From contig OY730170.1 of the NCBI GenBank assembly GCA_963422465.1, positions 2,046,001-2,110,000 of the forward strand: DNA of 64,000 bases, given 5' to 3'. Position 1 is the first letter of the stretch. Each line of letters starts with the position of its first letter. The notes below the pieces were generated by a model, which did no database searches, was not told the DNA's origin, and worked only from the letters and a program-made list of their open reading frames with translations. The stretch is from Lichina pygmaea. Lineage: Eukaryota > Ascomycota > Lichinomycetes > Lichinales > Lichinaceae. A program made the translations under genes and the position numbers. Shown here one piece after another: positions 27,960 to 37,990 of this stretch.

Positions 27960-30381
27960 TCAGCCAAGACAATCTGCCTAAGGAAACCTGGCAAGAGATC
28001 CTACTGTCAAGCAAAAGCATGGCGCCCTATAGCTCTCCTGAATACAATTGGGAAGCTAATGGAAGCTATTGCAGCTGCAAGACTAAGTGAACTAGCTGAG
28101 AAAGAAAATCTCTTGCCAGAAATCCAGATGGGATTCAGAAAAGGAAGATCAACAGAATCAGCACTTTTTCTTCTGACCTCCCAGGTAGAAAAGATCTGGA
28201 AAGAAGGAATAGTTGCTAGTCTTCTCTCTCTAGACATCTCTGGAGCCTATGACAGAGTCTTGCCAGAAGTTCTCAGAAAGATCCTGATTAAGAGAAAGAT
28301 TCCTAAGTGGTTTGTATCCTGGATCTTTTCCTTCACTACTTCATGTACTACCTCTCTGGTGTTTGATGACTCAGAATCCCCCCAGTTCCCTATATACTGT
28401 GGAGTCCCTCAAGGATCACCTTTCTCTCCTATTCTATTTCTTTTCTATATCTCAGAACTGCACAATACTGTACACACCCCTGAGAAAGAAGTTTCAGCAC
28501 TTGGTTTTGCAGATGACACTAATCTTCTTGCATTCTTCTCTTCCTTGAAAAGCAACCTTCTCAAGTTGAAGTCTACACATTCCAAATGTCAGGACTGGGC
28601 AAGAAAACATGGTATGAAGTTTGCACCTGAAAAGTATGAACTTCTTCATTTTTCTAGAAGAAGAAAAGACAATCTTCAGCTCAGTCTAAGACTTGGAGAA
28701 GTGGTACTTCAACCAAAAGAAGAAGTGCGCATCTTGGGACTTTACTTTGATTGAAAACTTGTCTGGAAAAAACACCAAAAAATCATGTCACAGAAAGCTT
28801 CCAAATATTTCTCAGCTTTATCCAGAACAACCTACTCTACTTGGGGACTACCAGTCCTAACAGCACGTCATGTCTACACTGCTATACTAAGATCTCTTCT
28901 TAGTTATGCAGTAGGAGTCTGGTTCAATCTCCAAAAGAAACTCTCTGATACTATTTCATTATCTACTTTCCAAAATAAATGTTTAAGAACTATAGGAGGT
29001 GTCTTTAAAGCCACTCCTATTTTCCTACTTGAATCAGAACTATTTCTACCCCCTCTAGACTTATACTTCAAGCTGAGAACAGCATGTTTTCTTTCATCTT
29101 TCTATTCAAACACACTACCCAACTCTCCTTCTACACTCCTCCACAAACTACACAGTCAAATTTCTCTCTGTTTCTTCTCTCAGAACTACACCAAAGTCTC
29201 TGACAACTATTTCTCTAAACTGGAGAACAGTCTGGCTGGAACAACCAACCACTAACCAAGACTTCTCAAAGAAAAGTCTACAGGAGGTTTTCCACAAAGA
29301 ATGGGAAGCCAGATGGCAGTTAAGCAGAGGAAATTGTTCTGCTGTTTGGGACATGTTCACCAGAAGGCCACAGAAGAAAAACCTCAATATCTTCAAAGAT
29401 TTGAGAAAAGCTGAGTCTAGTCTATTTCTTCAAATTCTGTCAGCAAGAATAGGACTGGCCAGTTTTCTTTTCAGAGCAAATGTTCCAGACTTTAACTCCC
29501 CTCTATGCACATGTGGTTTTGGAGAAGAAACAGCCCAACACATCACTTTTTTCTGTAACAAATTTTCAAACCAAAGACAACAAGTCCAATTCCCTCTACA
29601 AGATTTCCCATCTATCTTATTCTCCTCCAAGCTACTTCCTAAACTTCTTTTCTGGTTTATGTCTTTGAAAAGACTTGACCAGTTCAACCTAGCCCACCAA
29701 CTCTCTTTCTAAGCTCTACCAAGTCAACTGTTTGTTTTAACAAATAGCTACATGTACAAATTTGAGGCGGCATGGTGTAGCGGGAAGCTGGTGAGAGTTT
29801 CCCACTACGTGGCACCCATGACCTGGAACTAGTGGTGTCAGGCCTGGAGAACCTGACTAAACTAGTCGTCAGTTCGAGTCTGACCCACCCCACATTCTGC
29901 CACAAAAACCCCCAAGATTCATAGAACTTATCTAAGATGTACTCCTCGCAAGATGTATGAAAACCCCCAAGAAATAGCTCACCCAATATCTGTCAAGATC
30001 CACAAGACTCTCATTACTGTGGTTTTCCTATTTCCCCTACAGGGTTTGGAGTTTTCCCACAGTACGTACACTACAAACCACAGGGTGTACGGTAAATGCG
30101 TGAGGTCCCCGAGTCAAGTCTACCAGAGACAAAAATCCTTCAAGAAGTTCTGCATGGCTTAACAGCCAAATCAGTGTAAGAATCAAATCAAATCAAATCA
30201 AACATGTACAAATTTTCTTAGCTACTGCATATTCCACAAGATTTTCCCTAGTCTTTCCCAAGCTCCAGTTTTTATTCCTCCAAAGGTTTTCTGGAGAAAC
30301 AAACATGTATCTAGAAGTTCTGCATAGCTCTACAGCTAAATCAGTGTAAGAATAAAATAAAATAAAATAAAATAAAATACA
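27960..30381 (+). mobile_element. LINE-B, 5'-truncated, with target duplication and nested SINE 3
   Basis: The insertion begins in ORF2 just before the RT core (AKTICLRKPGKRS region) and ends with the LINE-B 3' UTR and AAATA repeats. It is flanked by the 14-bp duplication ATTGGTAGTCTGTT (27946-27959 and 30382-30395). The RT core (28059-28754) keeps DISGAYDRV, CGVPQGSPFSP and FADDTNLLA. A TGA follows the LYFD segment (28752-28754), and a two-base deletion near 29170 relative to the copy at 42581 shifts the frame. The C-terminal Cys/His motif (CTCGFGEETAQHITFFC) is still readable at 29353-29712. It is very similar to the 42581-48139 copy, so the two insertions are relatively recent. Confidence 0.9.
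29764..30201 (+). mobile_element. SINE copy 3, in LINE-B 3' UTR
   Basis: The same ~440-bp SINE is inserted in the 3' untranslated part of LINE-B, with a duplication ACATGTACAAATTT (about 29750-29763 and 30202-30215). The head carries CGAGTC in the T-loop region, closer to a canonical B-box than in copy 1. Confidence 0.88.
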
Positions 30382-30590
30382 ATTGGTAGTCTGTTGCTTG
30401 TTGAAGTTGAAGATCATAGTGTCTGGGATCACAACTTTTGACAAACAGGTGAAGGTTTCCAAAGTGATGGGTTTTCACCTTAAGGTTTTGGTGGTTTGAG
30501 GGTGGAACTCGGCTGGTTTCCAGGACTTCTCACAAAATGCGTCGATTGTCAGAAGTGATGGTCCTTGGATTTAGTTGTACTGGGAAGAGA

Positions 30591-31017
30591 TTATGAGTAT
30601 ACTGCTTGAGCATAGAAATGATTAGATGCTGGTGTTTGCATATTTTTCTCAATTCTGTTCAGTCTCTGGAGAACTTTCTGGATCTCTTGTCCAGTGGTGG
30701 AAGGTGTAGCTATATGGCTTGCTAGCTGGGTGGTGATTTTGTTCCATACTGCCTGTACTTTTGGGGGAGCTTTAGACTGGTTTAGCCAGACTTCAACAAT
30801 CTGGGATACTGGCAGTGTGTTTTCTCCAGCTTGTTGATCTGGTATTGCCAGAGAGGTATCTTGTTAGCTTGGCTCTGGGGGAATAGATAGAGAAGAAGAG
30901 CTGGATTGGATGTTGGGGGATCTGGGAGCCAGTATAGACATTGGTACTCTAGAGTTGTATTGGGGAGGACTGGGTTTTTTCTTTTTTCAGACTATAGCTC
31001 TGGGCCACAGTTGAGCT
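30591..31017 (-). mobile_element. LINE-C ORF1 N-terminal fragment fused to 12 bp of RepB
   Basis: A second copy of the LINE-C ORF1 start (30904-31005 repeats 27460-27557) continues into further ORF1 sequence to about 30591. At its right end CCACAGTTGAGC (31006-31017) is the reverse complement of the RepB 3' terminus, as in the chimeras. This suggests another RepB-LINE fusion of which almost all RepB is lost. Confidence 0.55.
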
Positions 31018-31270
31018 TTTTTATTTTTATTTCTATTTGATTCTTACACTGGTAGTAGCTTTACAGCCATGCAGATCTTCTAGCTAATAGTGAACTTCTT
31101 CAGAAAACATTTGAAGAGATAAAAACTGAAGGCAGGGTGTGACTAGGGAATGTAACAAAAGAAATCTTGAAGTTTCTGGTGAGAGAAGAGAATCTAGGTA
31201 TTAGATTGGGAATAGTGGAGTTTGAAAGCTAGATTAAACTGGTTTAGTCTTTTCAAAAACAGAAACCAGT
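31018..31270 (-). mobile_element. 5'-truncated LINE-A tail
   Basis: About 250 bp of LINE-A 3' UTR with the last ORF2 codons on the minus strand; the A/T tail is on the left (TTTTTTTATTTTTATTTC). It sits between the RepB stub and RepB copy gamma. No target duplication is evident, so one side has been rearranged. Confidence 0.75.
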
Positions 31271-33069
31271 AGGCCTGCAACAACTCAAACCTCCACGTGG
31301 TGCAGGCTGGGAACCTCAGGGCAGTCGATGGCGGGCGGCTTCCCAGACTGCTCGTAGTCGCTGCACCAAGAGCTAATCAAGTCACCAGTCGAGCTGCTGG
31401 TGTTGCGGAGTGTCGGGCCACTGGAGGTGTTGCGCAGGCACCCTGGACACCCCTGTGAAACAGCTACAGCAGAACAGAGGACTGTGACCAAGCTTGGGAG
31501 ATGAAAACCACCTGACAGACAACTACTGTGTACCCTACAGCTTGAAGCCATCCCCACATCTGGTGGATCTGAAGTCTAGGTGTCTGATAGGGCACCTCTG
31601 GAGTAGTTGACAGGAGTTCTTGTCACGTCACCCTTCTAGCAGTCTCCAGCTAACGCATGAGGATCTGCTAGGGGGGGAGTGGCCTTGGCACTGTAGTGTT
31701 GTTAATCAAACACAGACCACCTGTTAAAGAAGGAGAGTCGTCGTACAAGGAGACGTCACCACTCCAGTGCCTAAGGGCTGTGTGATAGCCAAAGTGCTGG
31801 CTCAATAGTTTTGCCTAAGGCCTTGCCACAAAGTCTCTTCGTACGATCCACAATCTGGGGCCAGGGGACTGGGTTATCCAGTGGGCCAACAGGTGCAACC
31901 AGGACCCCACAGGCGACAGCGGACTAAGGAGAACTTCTCCCTACTTGGTTAGTGGGCTGGAAAGACAGCCCTGCAGGTGCTGGCACAGCCTGCAGGGTCT
32001 GTAAGGCCTGCGAGGCATAGTTGGCCTTTGTACAAGAGATCTGCGAAGGTAACACAAAACAGTTAACAACTGCGAGGTGTGGTATATAATAGCAGTGACA
32101 GAGGTAGGGCCTGGGCCTACTACAAGACTGTCTATATAGTCTGAGAGGACAGATGCGTATACCAGTTCGTACAGAGTGCAGGCATAGGCTGCAAACAGGT
32201 TCTGCCCAGCTCTAGCTATTCTGACTTCAACATGCTGGAAACTGGAGTACTTCCCTGAAAGATTTAAGAGTGCAAAAACAGTCTGCTTGAGGAAACCTGG
32301 CAAGGGAACCTACAATCAAGCTAAAGCCTGGCGCCCTATAGCTCTGCTAAACACAACAGGCAAGCTGATGGAAGCTATTGCTGCAGCCAGACTAAGCAAG
32401 ATAGCAGAAGAAGCTGGACTATTGCCAGATATCCAGATGGGCTTTAGGAAAGGAAGATCCACAGAAGCAGCACTTTTCCTTCTAACCTCCCAAGTGGAAA
32501 AAGTCTGGAAGGAAGGCATGGTTGCATCCCTACTCTCACTGGATATCTCAGGAGCCTATGACAGAGTTCTCCCCAAGATACTACAGCAAATTCTGAAAAG
32601 AAAAGGAATACCTGCCTGGCTAGCTTCCTGGATCTACTCCTTCTGTGATAAGCGCTCTACCACTCTTGTCTTTGATAATTCTGAGTCTTATTCTATTCCT
32701 ATTCATTGTGGAGTTCCTCAAGGTTCTCCATTATCCCCTATTCTTTTTCTATTCTACATTTCTGAATTGCATGAGACTGTGCATACTCCCTCTTCTGGTG
32801 TATCTGCCCTGGGGTTTGCAGATGATACAAATCTGCTTGCTTTTAGTCACTCCTTGAAAAGTAACCTTCTGAAGTTAAAGAACACACACCACAAATGTCT
32901 ATCCTGGGCTGCAAGACATGGAATGGTCTTCTCACCTGAGAAATATGAAATACTTCATTTTTCCAGAAGAAGATCAGACAATCTTCAGCTCAAGCTCAGA
33001 CTGGGGAATGTGATTCTCAAACCAAAAGAAGAAGTGCGAGTACTTGGAGTGTACCTAGATGCAAAGCTC
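31271..33069 (+). mobile_element. Chimeric element gamma: RepB + LINE-A, 3' end lost
   Basis: RepB (31271-32197) starts GGCCTGCAACAACTC and stops about 190 bp short of the usual RepB 3' end. It is joined at TGCAAACAGG to LINE-A (TTCTGCCCAGCTCTAGC, 32198 on). The LINE half runs through the RT core to KPKEEVRVLGVYLDAK, where chimera delta begins at 33070. Here the Arg codon (CGA) that is a stop in alpha, beta and delta is intact. RepB in this copy is CpG-poor compared with the delta copy. Confidence 0.8.
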
Positions 33070-33174
33070 CGGCCTGCGAAGACTCAAACCTCCACGTGGT
33101 GCAGGCTGGGAACCTCGGGGCAGCGATGGCAGGCAGTCTCCCAAGCTGCTTGTAGTCGCTGCACCGAGAGCTAA
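32287..33174 (+). pseudogene. LINE-A RT core in chimera gamma, truncated by another insertion
   Basis: The frame begins MRKPGKGTYNQAKAWRPIAL (a natural internal Met) and holds QMGFRKGRST, LSLDISGAYDRV, CGVPQGSPLSP and LGFADDTNLLA. After LGVYLDAKL it runs into RepB of chimera delta and reads about 35 unrelated residues before a stop. The thumb and C-terminal domains are missing, so no functional protein is expected. Confidence 0.75.
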
Positions 33175-33350
33175 TTTTGATTTTTGATTTGATTTGATTC
33201 TTACACTGTTTGTAGCTTTACAGCCATGCAGATCTTCCAGCTAATAGTGAACTTCTTCAGAAAACCTTTAAAGGAATAAAAACTGAAGACAGGGAGGTGA
33301 CTAGAAAGTGTAGCAAAAGGAAATCTTGTAGTGTCTGGTAGGAAAAGCTT

Positions 33351-36300
33351 CTAGATGTTGGAGTGTGAATAGTGAAGTTTGAAAGCCAGATTAAATTGGT
33401 TTAGTCTTTTCAAAGACATAAACCAGTACAGAAACTTCTGTAGAAGCTCTGGGTTTGAAATAATAGTAGTGAAATCTTGGGGGTTAAAGAGAGCATGTTG
33501 TCTTTGACTTGAGTAGAGAGAGCATGAAGAGGTGATATGCTTTACTGTCTCTTCTGCTTGACCACACATGCATAGGGGGGTAGGAAAGTCAGGGACTCCA
33601 GCTCTGAAAAGAAAACTTGCTAGACCAATTCTCCCAGTTCTGGTTTGCAGTAGTAGACTTGCCTCAGCTTTCTGTAGCTCTTTGTAGAGCTTTAGGTTGT
33701 TGTAGTGAGGTTTTTGGCAAAACACCTGCCATCCAGCATAGCCTTTTCTTTTCTTCTCCTCCCATTGGTTTTCCCACTCTTTAGTAAAGAGTATTTGTAG
33801 TTCTTTCTTTGAACTAGCCTGGTTAGTAGTTATTTGACTTAACCAAGTGAACTTCCAATTAGGAGAGATAGTTGAGCATTTCTTTAAAGGTTTCCTCAGT
33901 GAAGAAGCATAGGAAGAAATAGTAGAAAAGGTACTGTCAAGAAAGTCTTTCAGAGAGGAGGTTTGGATAGAAGATAGAAAACAAGCTGTGCGAAATTTAA
34001 AATAGAGATCTAGAGGTAAAAGAAAAAGCTCACTCTCTAATAGAAAAGAAGGAGTGGCTTTGAAAGCACCCCCAATAAGTCTCAGACATTTGTTTTGGAA
34101 TATGATAAGAGAGGAAATATTAGAGGATTTTCTGAGTGGGTTGAACCAAATTCCCACTGCATAGCTCAGTACAGATCTGAGTATTGCAGTGTACACAAGG
34201 CGTGCTGTGAGAACTGGAAAGCCCCAGGTGGAGTAAGAGGTTCTAGAAAGAGAAGATAGTGCTTTTTGTGCTTTTTGAAGAATAATTCTCTGGTGTTTGT
34301 GCCAGTGGAGTTTGGCATCCAGGTACACTCCCAATACTCGCACTTCTTCTTTTGGTTTTAGAATCACATTCCCAAGTCTAAGCTTGAGCTGCAGATTGTC
34401 TGATCTTCTTCTGGAAAAATGAAGTATTTCATATTTCTCAGGAGAGAAGACCATTCCATGTCTTGCAGCCCAAGATAGACATTTAAGATGTGTATTCTTC
34501 AACTTCAGAAGGTTGCTTTTAAGAGAGTGTCCAAATGCAAGCAGATTTGTATCATCTGCAAATCCCAGAGCAGAAACACCAGTAGTAGGAGAATGTACAG
34601 TCTCATGAAGTTCAGAAATATAGAATAGAAAAAGAATAGGAGACAAAGGGGAACCTTGGGGAACTCCACAGTGAATAGGAATAGAAGAGGACTCAGAGTC
34701 ATCAAAAACTAGGGTGGTGGTACGTCTGGTACAGAAAGAGAAGATCCAAGAAGTTAGCCAGAGAGGGATTCCTTTTCTCTCCAGAATCTTTTGAAGAATC
34801 TCTGGAAGAACTCTGTCATATGCTCCTGAGATGTCCAGAGAAAGTAGAGATGCAACCATGCCTTCTTTCCAGACTTTTTCCACTTGGGAAGTTAGAAGGA
34901 AGAGTGCTGATTCAGTTGATCTGCCTTTCCTGAACCCCATCTGGATTTCTGGCAAGAGTTTAGCCTCTTCTGCTACCTTGCTTAGTCTGGCTGCTGTAAT
35001 AGCTTCCATCAGCTTGCCAGTTGTGTTTAGCAGAGCTATAGGGCGCCAGGCTTTAGCTTGGTTATAGATTCCCTTGCCAGGTTTTCTTAGACAGACTGTT
35101 TTTGCATTCTTGAATTTCTCTGGAAAGTATTCCAGTCTCCAGCATGTTGATGTGAGAACAGCTATAGCTTGGCAGAACTTGGGACCCAGAGCTTTCAGAA
35201 ATCCATTTGGCAGCTTGTCTTTTCCTCCTGCTGTAAAAGGTTTCTTCTTGTTCAGAATTTGCTCCACTTCTTCAGTGGTAACCTCCTGAGAAAGCTGGAT
35301 CTCTGGGGTACTCTGGTGACTTTCTGTACTTGGTTCTGGAACACGTGCTTCTGGAAAGAATTGAGCTGAGAAAGATTTTGTCTTCTCCTCAAAGCTTTTG
35401 GCTAGTCCTTCTTGAGTCTCCAGATCAGGGACCAGAGGAAGATCAGGGGTCTTGTTAGCTTTTGATTTTCCCCACTTTGCAAGCTTCCAGAATTTTGAGG
35501 AACTGGCTAGCTCATGAACTTGTTTTCTGAAGGTGTTCTGTTTGCCTTCTCTGACAGCTTTCTTCTTGAGCTTAGTTGCTTCTTCTAGCTCTTCTTGGCT
35601 TGCCTGTCCTCTGAGCACTTGTCTTCTTATTCTTCTTTCCTGCTTAACTTTAGTTTGGATCTCTTGGTTCCACCAGGGGACTGAGTGGCTAGATTGCTTC
35701 TGGAGTTCTGTGCATCTGTCTGCTATTTCTTGGAGAAAGTGGTTAAGATATTCCAAGTACTCGTCCACTTCATGTTTATCTTGAAAGTGGAAGGGCAGCT
35801 GCAAATTATTACACTCTTGTTTTGCCAGGTTTGTGTCCAGTGTTTTCCAGTTCCTTTCTGGCTTCCAGGTTTTTCTTGGTGAGTCCAGGTCCAGGCTAGT
35901 TAGCACAGGTCTGTGGTCAGACCCATGAAAGAACTGCAAAGCAATTTTAGAAAAGATTAGAGAGTTAGAAAGAGAAGAAGATATAAAGGAAAGATCAATA
36001 GGTGAACAGGGTTTGTGGGAAAGAGATCTAGCTCTTGTGGGTGTAAAAGGTGCAATAGCTAACTCCAGATTTGAGTTTTTCATTAGAGTTTGGAACTTGT
36101 GTGCAGTGTCAGAATATAGTCTTCTTTTCTTTGACCAGTCAGGGTGGTGAAGATTTGAGTCTGTAAGAAGAATATGCTGCCCTTTTGCTTGTAAAGCATT
36201 TTGGAGTAGACAGAGAAGAGCTTCTGATGCTTGTAGGTAGTTCTCTTGACTTGAGGGAGTGAAGTATAGATTATGCACCCACAGAGAAGTAGAGGTGTTT

Positions 36301-36593
36301 TCCAGATGAATTTCAAGAGAAACAAAGTTTTTACTCCAGAAAGTAGGGTGGAGAGATGACAGATTCAGGTTTTTGTTAATAAGAAAAAGAGTTCTACCAA
36401 TCTCTGGAGAAAATAAAGGAAGAAAAGAAGAAAAAACAGTTGAGGTGCTGGTTTGAAGGTGAGGATTCTTCCAGGGTTCTTGAAGTGCAATAATATCTAC
36501 TTCTTGAAGAGTTGGGGTTGCTAGAAGTAGCTCTTGGACTGATTGGCTTTTCTGCACATTGTATTGAAGAAGTGTGAACTTTGTATTCTTCAT
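33351..36593 (-). CDS. LINE-A ORF2: endonuclease / reverse transcriptase, 1080 aa, intact
   Basis: The N-terminal endonuclease (about 1-230) carries TLLQYNVQKS, ALQEPWKNP, LLTDSNLHHPDWSK and HGSDHRPVLTS. A Lys/Glu-rich linker follows. The RT (about 440-760) has KAWRPIALLNTTGKLME, QMGFRKGRSTESALF, LLSLDISGAYDRVLP, HCGVPQGSPLSPILFLFY and the catalytic LGFADDTNLLAF, then HGMVFSPEKYEILHFSRRR. The C-terminus holds CMCGQAEETVKHITSSC, the Cys/His motif typical of many LINE ORF2 proteins. I see no RNase H motif (no YTDGS), which canonical Tad1 has. Its ATG overlaps the ORF1 stop by four bases. It should nick DNA and copy the LINE RNA at the nick. Confidence 0.95.
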   Translation of the reverse strand: MKNTKFTLLQYNVQKSQSVQELLLATPTLQEVDIIALQEPWKNPHLQTSTSTVFSSFLPLFSPEIGRTLFLINKNLNLSSLHPTFWSKNFVSLEIHLENTSTSLWVHNLYFTPSSQENYLQASEALLCLLQNALQAKGQHILLTDSNLHHPDWSKKRRLYSDTAHKFQTLMKNSNLELAIAPFTPTRARSLSHKPCSPIDLSFISSSLSNSLIFSKIALQFFHGSDHRPVLTSLDLDSPRKTWKPERNWKTLDTNLAKQECNNLQLPFHFQDKHEVDEYLEYLNHFLQEIADRCTELQKQSSHSVPWWNQEIQTKVKQERRIRRQVLRGQASQEELEEATKLKKKAVREGKQNTFRKQVHELASSSKFWKLAKWGKSKANKTPDLPLVPDLETQEGLAKSFEEKTKSFSAQFFPEARVPEPSTESHQSTPEIQLSQEVTTEEVEQILNKKKPFTAGGKDKLPNGFLKALGPKFCQAIAVLTSTCWRLEYFPEKFKNAKTVCLRKPGKGIYNQAKAWRPIALLNTTGKLMEAITAARLSKVAEEAKLLPEIQMGFRKGRSTESALFLLTSQVEKVWKEGMVASLLSLDISGAYDRVLPEILQKILERKGIPLWLTSWIFSFCTRRTTTLVFDDSESSSIPIHCGVPQGSPLSPILFLFYISELHETVHSPTTGVSALGFADDTNLLAFGHSLKSNLLKLKNTHLKCLSWAARHGMVFSPEKYEILHFSRRRSDNLQLKLRLGNVILKPKEEVRVLGVYLDAKLHWHKHQRIILQKAQKALSSLSRTSYSTWGFPVLTARLVYTAILRSVLSYAVGIWFNPLRKSSNISSLIIFQNKCLRLIGGAFKATPSFLLESELFLLPLDLYFKFRTACFLSSIQTSSLKDFLDSTFSTISSYASSLRKPLKKCSTISPNWKFTWLSQITTNQASSKKELQILFTKEWENQWEEKKRKGYAGWQVFCQKPHYNNLKLYKELQKAEASLLLQTRTGRIGLASFLFRAGVPDFPTPLCMCGQAEETVKHITSSCSLYSSQRQHALFNPQDFTTIISNPELLQKFLYWFMSLKRLNQFNLAFKLHYSHSNI

Positions 36594-37990
36594 GTAGACA
36601 TTTCATCTTCAAAGATCTTGAAGGGGTTGACTGACTGCTTTCCCCCTGTGTTTGTTGATCTTGTAGACAGAATTTGCACTTCTGGAGACCCTTCTCTGAG
36701 TCTCTCTGAGCTTCTAGTTGGCTCTGTGGTTTTCCGTCTTTTTCCCCCTGGAAGAGTCTGTATGAAGGGGAAAGTAACTGGAGACTGTGTGACTGGGACA
36801 GTGGTAGCAGTGGAGATCTCATACTTCCCTGGGCGGGAAATCCATGCCTCTCTTGCCTTCTTGACTGCTTCTTGGCGTACTGGGCATGTGCTAGCCCAGG
36901 CTGGGTGAGCTCCTTTGCAGTTGCTGCATTTTGGCTTTAGCAGTTGCTCAGGGATTTGGCAGGTTCTTCTTTCATGCTGGCCTCCACAGGCACCACATAC
37001 AGCTTGATTCCTGCACAGGCGAGCTTGGTGTCCATACCCAAAGCACTTGAAGCATTGTGCCACCACTGTGTTAGCCAGAAAAGGCTCTGCCTCATGCAAT
37101 CTGTGGCCCAGCACTACTCCACTCTCAATTAGAAGATTGGCCTGTTCCGGGGTGGCCAGATCCAGGTGGAGTGAAGTAACTGGTTTCTTTTGAGCTATAG
37201 CCTTCTTTGACCAGTAGGCTCTTAGAATAGTGATTTGCTTGCTCAGGGATGGGTTGCTGTTCTGGATAGTCTGGCGAGTTTTTTCCAGGTTTTCTGGCTG
37301 GATGTCTGTGGTTCTGACTCCATGAATCAACACTGGGAATCTCTTGGGTTGGATAGTTGCTTCCTTGGTAAAAATAGCTGATATCCAGGCAGAGTCTTTC
37401 TCCAGAAAACTCTTAGTCTCTTGGGTTTCAGTGTTAATAAGAATGTCCCCTGAGGGAAGTTTTCTCACTGCTCTGACTTGTTTATTATAGGGACTGGGGA
37501 GTCTGTCTTGGAGAGCTTGAAAAAGCTGGATGTGAGTCCTGTTGGCCATATCAGGTGTCTGGTTACCAGGGTGGACAAGAACTTCCTTCAGAATCCTTGG
37601 AGCTAGAGGGATTTGAGCTGGGATATGTTTCTGAACAGCCTGGGCATATGATGGCTTAGATTCTTGCTTGTCTAGCCGCTTGCTAATATTCTCCAGCTCC
37701 TGGAAAATCTTGTTGGTCAGACCAGTGGGGAGAGACTGGGTTTTGGTGGACTGGGCTTCATTAGTACAAGAGTTTTTCTTAATATTCTCCCAGCTTTTCA
37801 GTACAGATTCTGGGGTAGCTTGAGTCTTGAGCCATGAGTCCAGTAGGTTGTAGTCATTCTGGAGAGCTGGATAGGGGGTAGAAGAACTAGGCTGAGTACC
37901 AGCAGAACTGGGAGCTGGCATTGTTGGAGAAGGTGTTGTTTTTCTGGTAGTGTTCTGGGAGGAGTCCGGTTTCTTCTTTTTGACAGGCAT
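36590..37990 (-). CDS. LINE-A ORF1: RNA-binding protein with three zinc knuckles, 466 aa
   Basis: The frame is open upstream to 38032, but the Met at 37990 (MPVKKKKPDSSQNTTRK) is chosen because it aligns with the start of copy 1 (MAPKKKK). A Ser/Thr/Pro/Gln-rich N-terminus is followed by a helical stretch (LENISKRLDKQESKPSYAQA), then the conserved middle (VRAVRKLPSGDILIN, FPVLIHGVRT). Knuckles CFKCFGYGHQARLC, CGACGGQHERRTC and CSNCKGAHPAWASTC follow, and a basic patch GGKRRKTTEPTRSS. It probably coats LINE RNA. The stop TGA overlaps the ORF2 ATG. Confidence 0.93.
   Translation of the reverse strand: MPVKKKKPDSSQNTTRKTTPSPTMPAPSSAGTQPSSSTPYPALQNDYNLLDSWLKTQATPESVLKSWENIKKNSCTNEAQSTKTQSLPTGLTNKIFQELENISKRLDKQESKPSYAQAVQKHIPAQIPLAPRILKEVLVHPGNQTPDMANRTHIQLFQALQDRLPSPYNKQVRAVRKLPSGDILINTETQETKSFLEKDSAWISAIFTKEATIQPKRFPVLIHGVRTTDIQPENLEKTRQTIQNSNPSLSKQITILRAYWSKKAIAQKKPVTSLHLDLATPEQANLLIESGVVLGHRLHEAEPFLANTVVAQCFKCFGYGHQARLCRNQAVCGACGGQHERRTCQIPEQLLKPKCSNCKGAHPAWASTCPVRQEAVKKAREAWISRPGKYEISTATTVPVTQSPVTFPFIQTLPGGKRRKTTEPTRSSERLREGSPEVQILSTRSTNTGGKQSVNPFKIFEDEMST

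Larger units (their letters stand above)
27460..30590 (-). mobile_element. LINE-C 5' end (ORF1 start plus 5' UTR), split by a LINE-B insertion
   Basis: A third Tad-like LINE type on the minus strand. 27460-27959 holds an ORF1 N-terminus (revealed by the KKKP-type lysine run) and 5' UTR; 30382-30590 holds the remaining UTR, with the shared LINE 5' UTR signature TGATGGGTTTTCACCTTAAGG. It is related to LINE-A by these motifs but diverged. The left edge is the end of the G1 3' LTR. Confidence 0.65.

Noticed and set aside
29766-30205. Repeated 69-90 codon frames (starting MYENPQEIAHP or MGELFLGGFHT) found at every SINE
   Set aside because: They lie wholly inside the SINE, on both strands, and recur only because the SINE is repeated. 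There is no domain, and the element is best explained as a non-coding polymerase III type.
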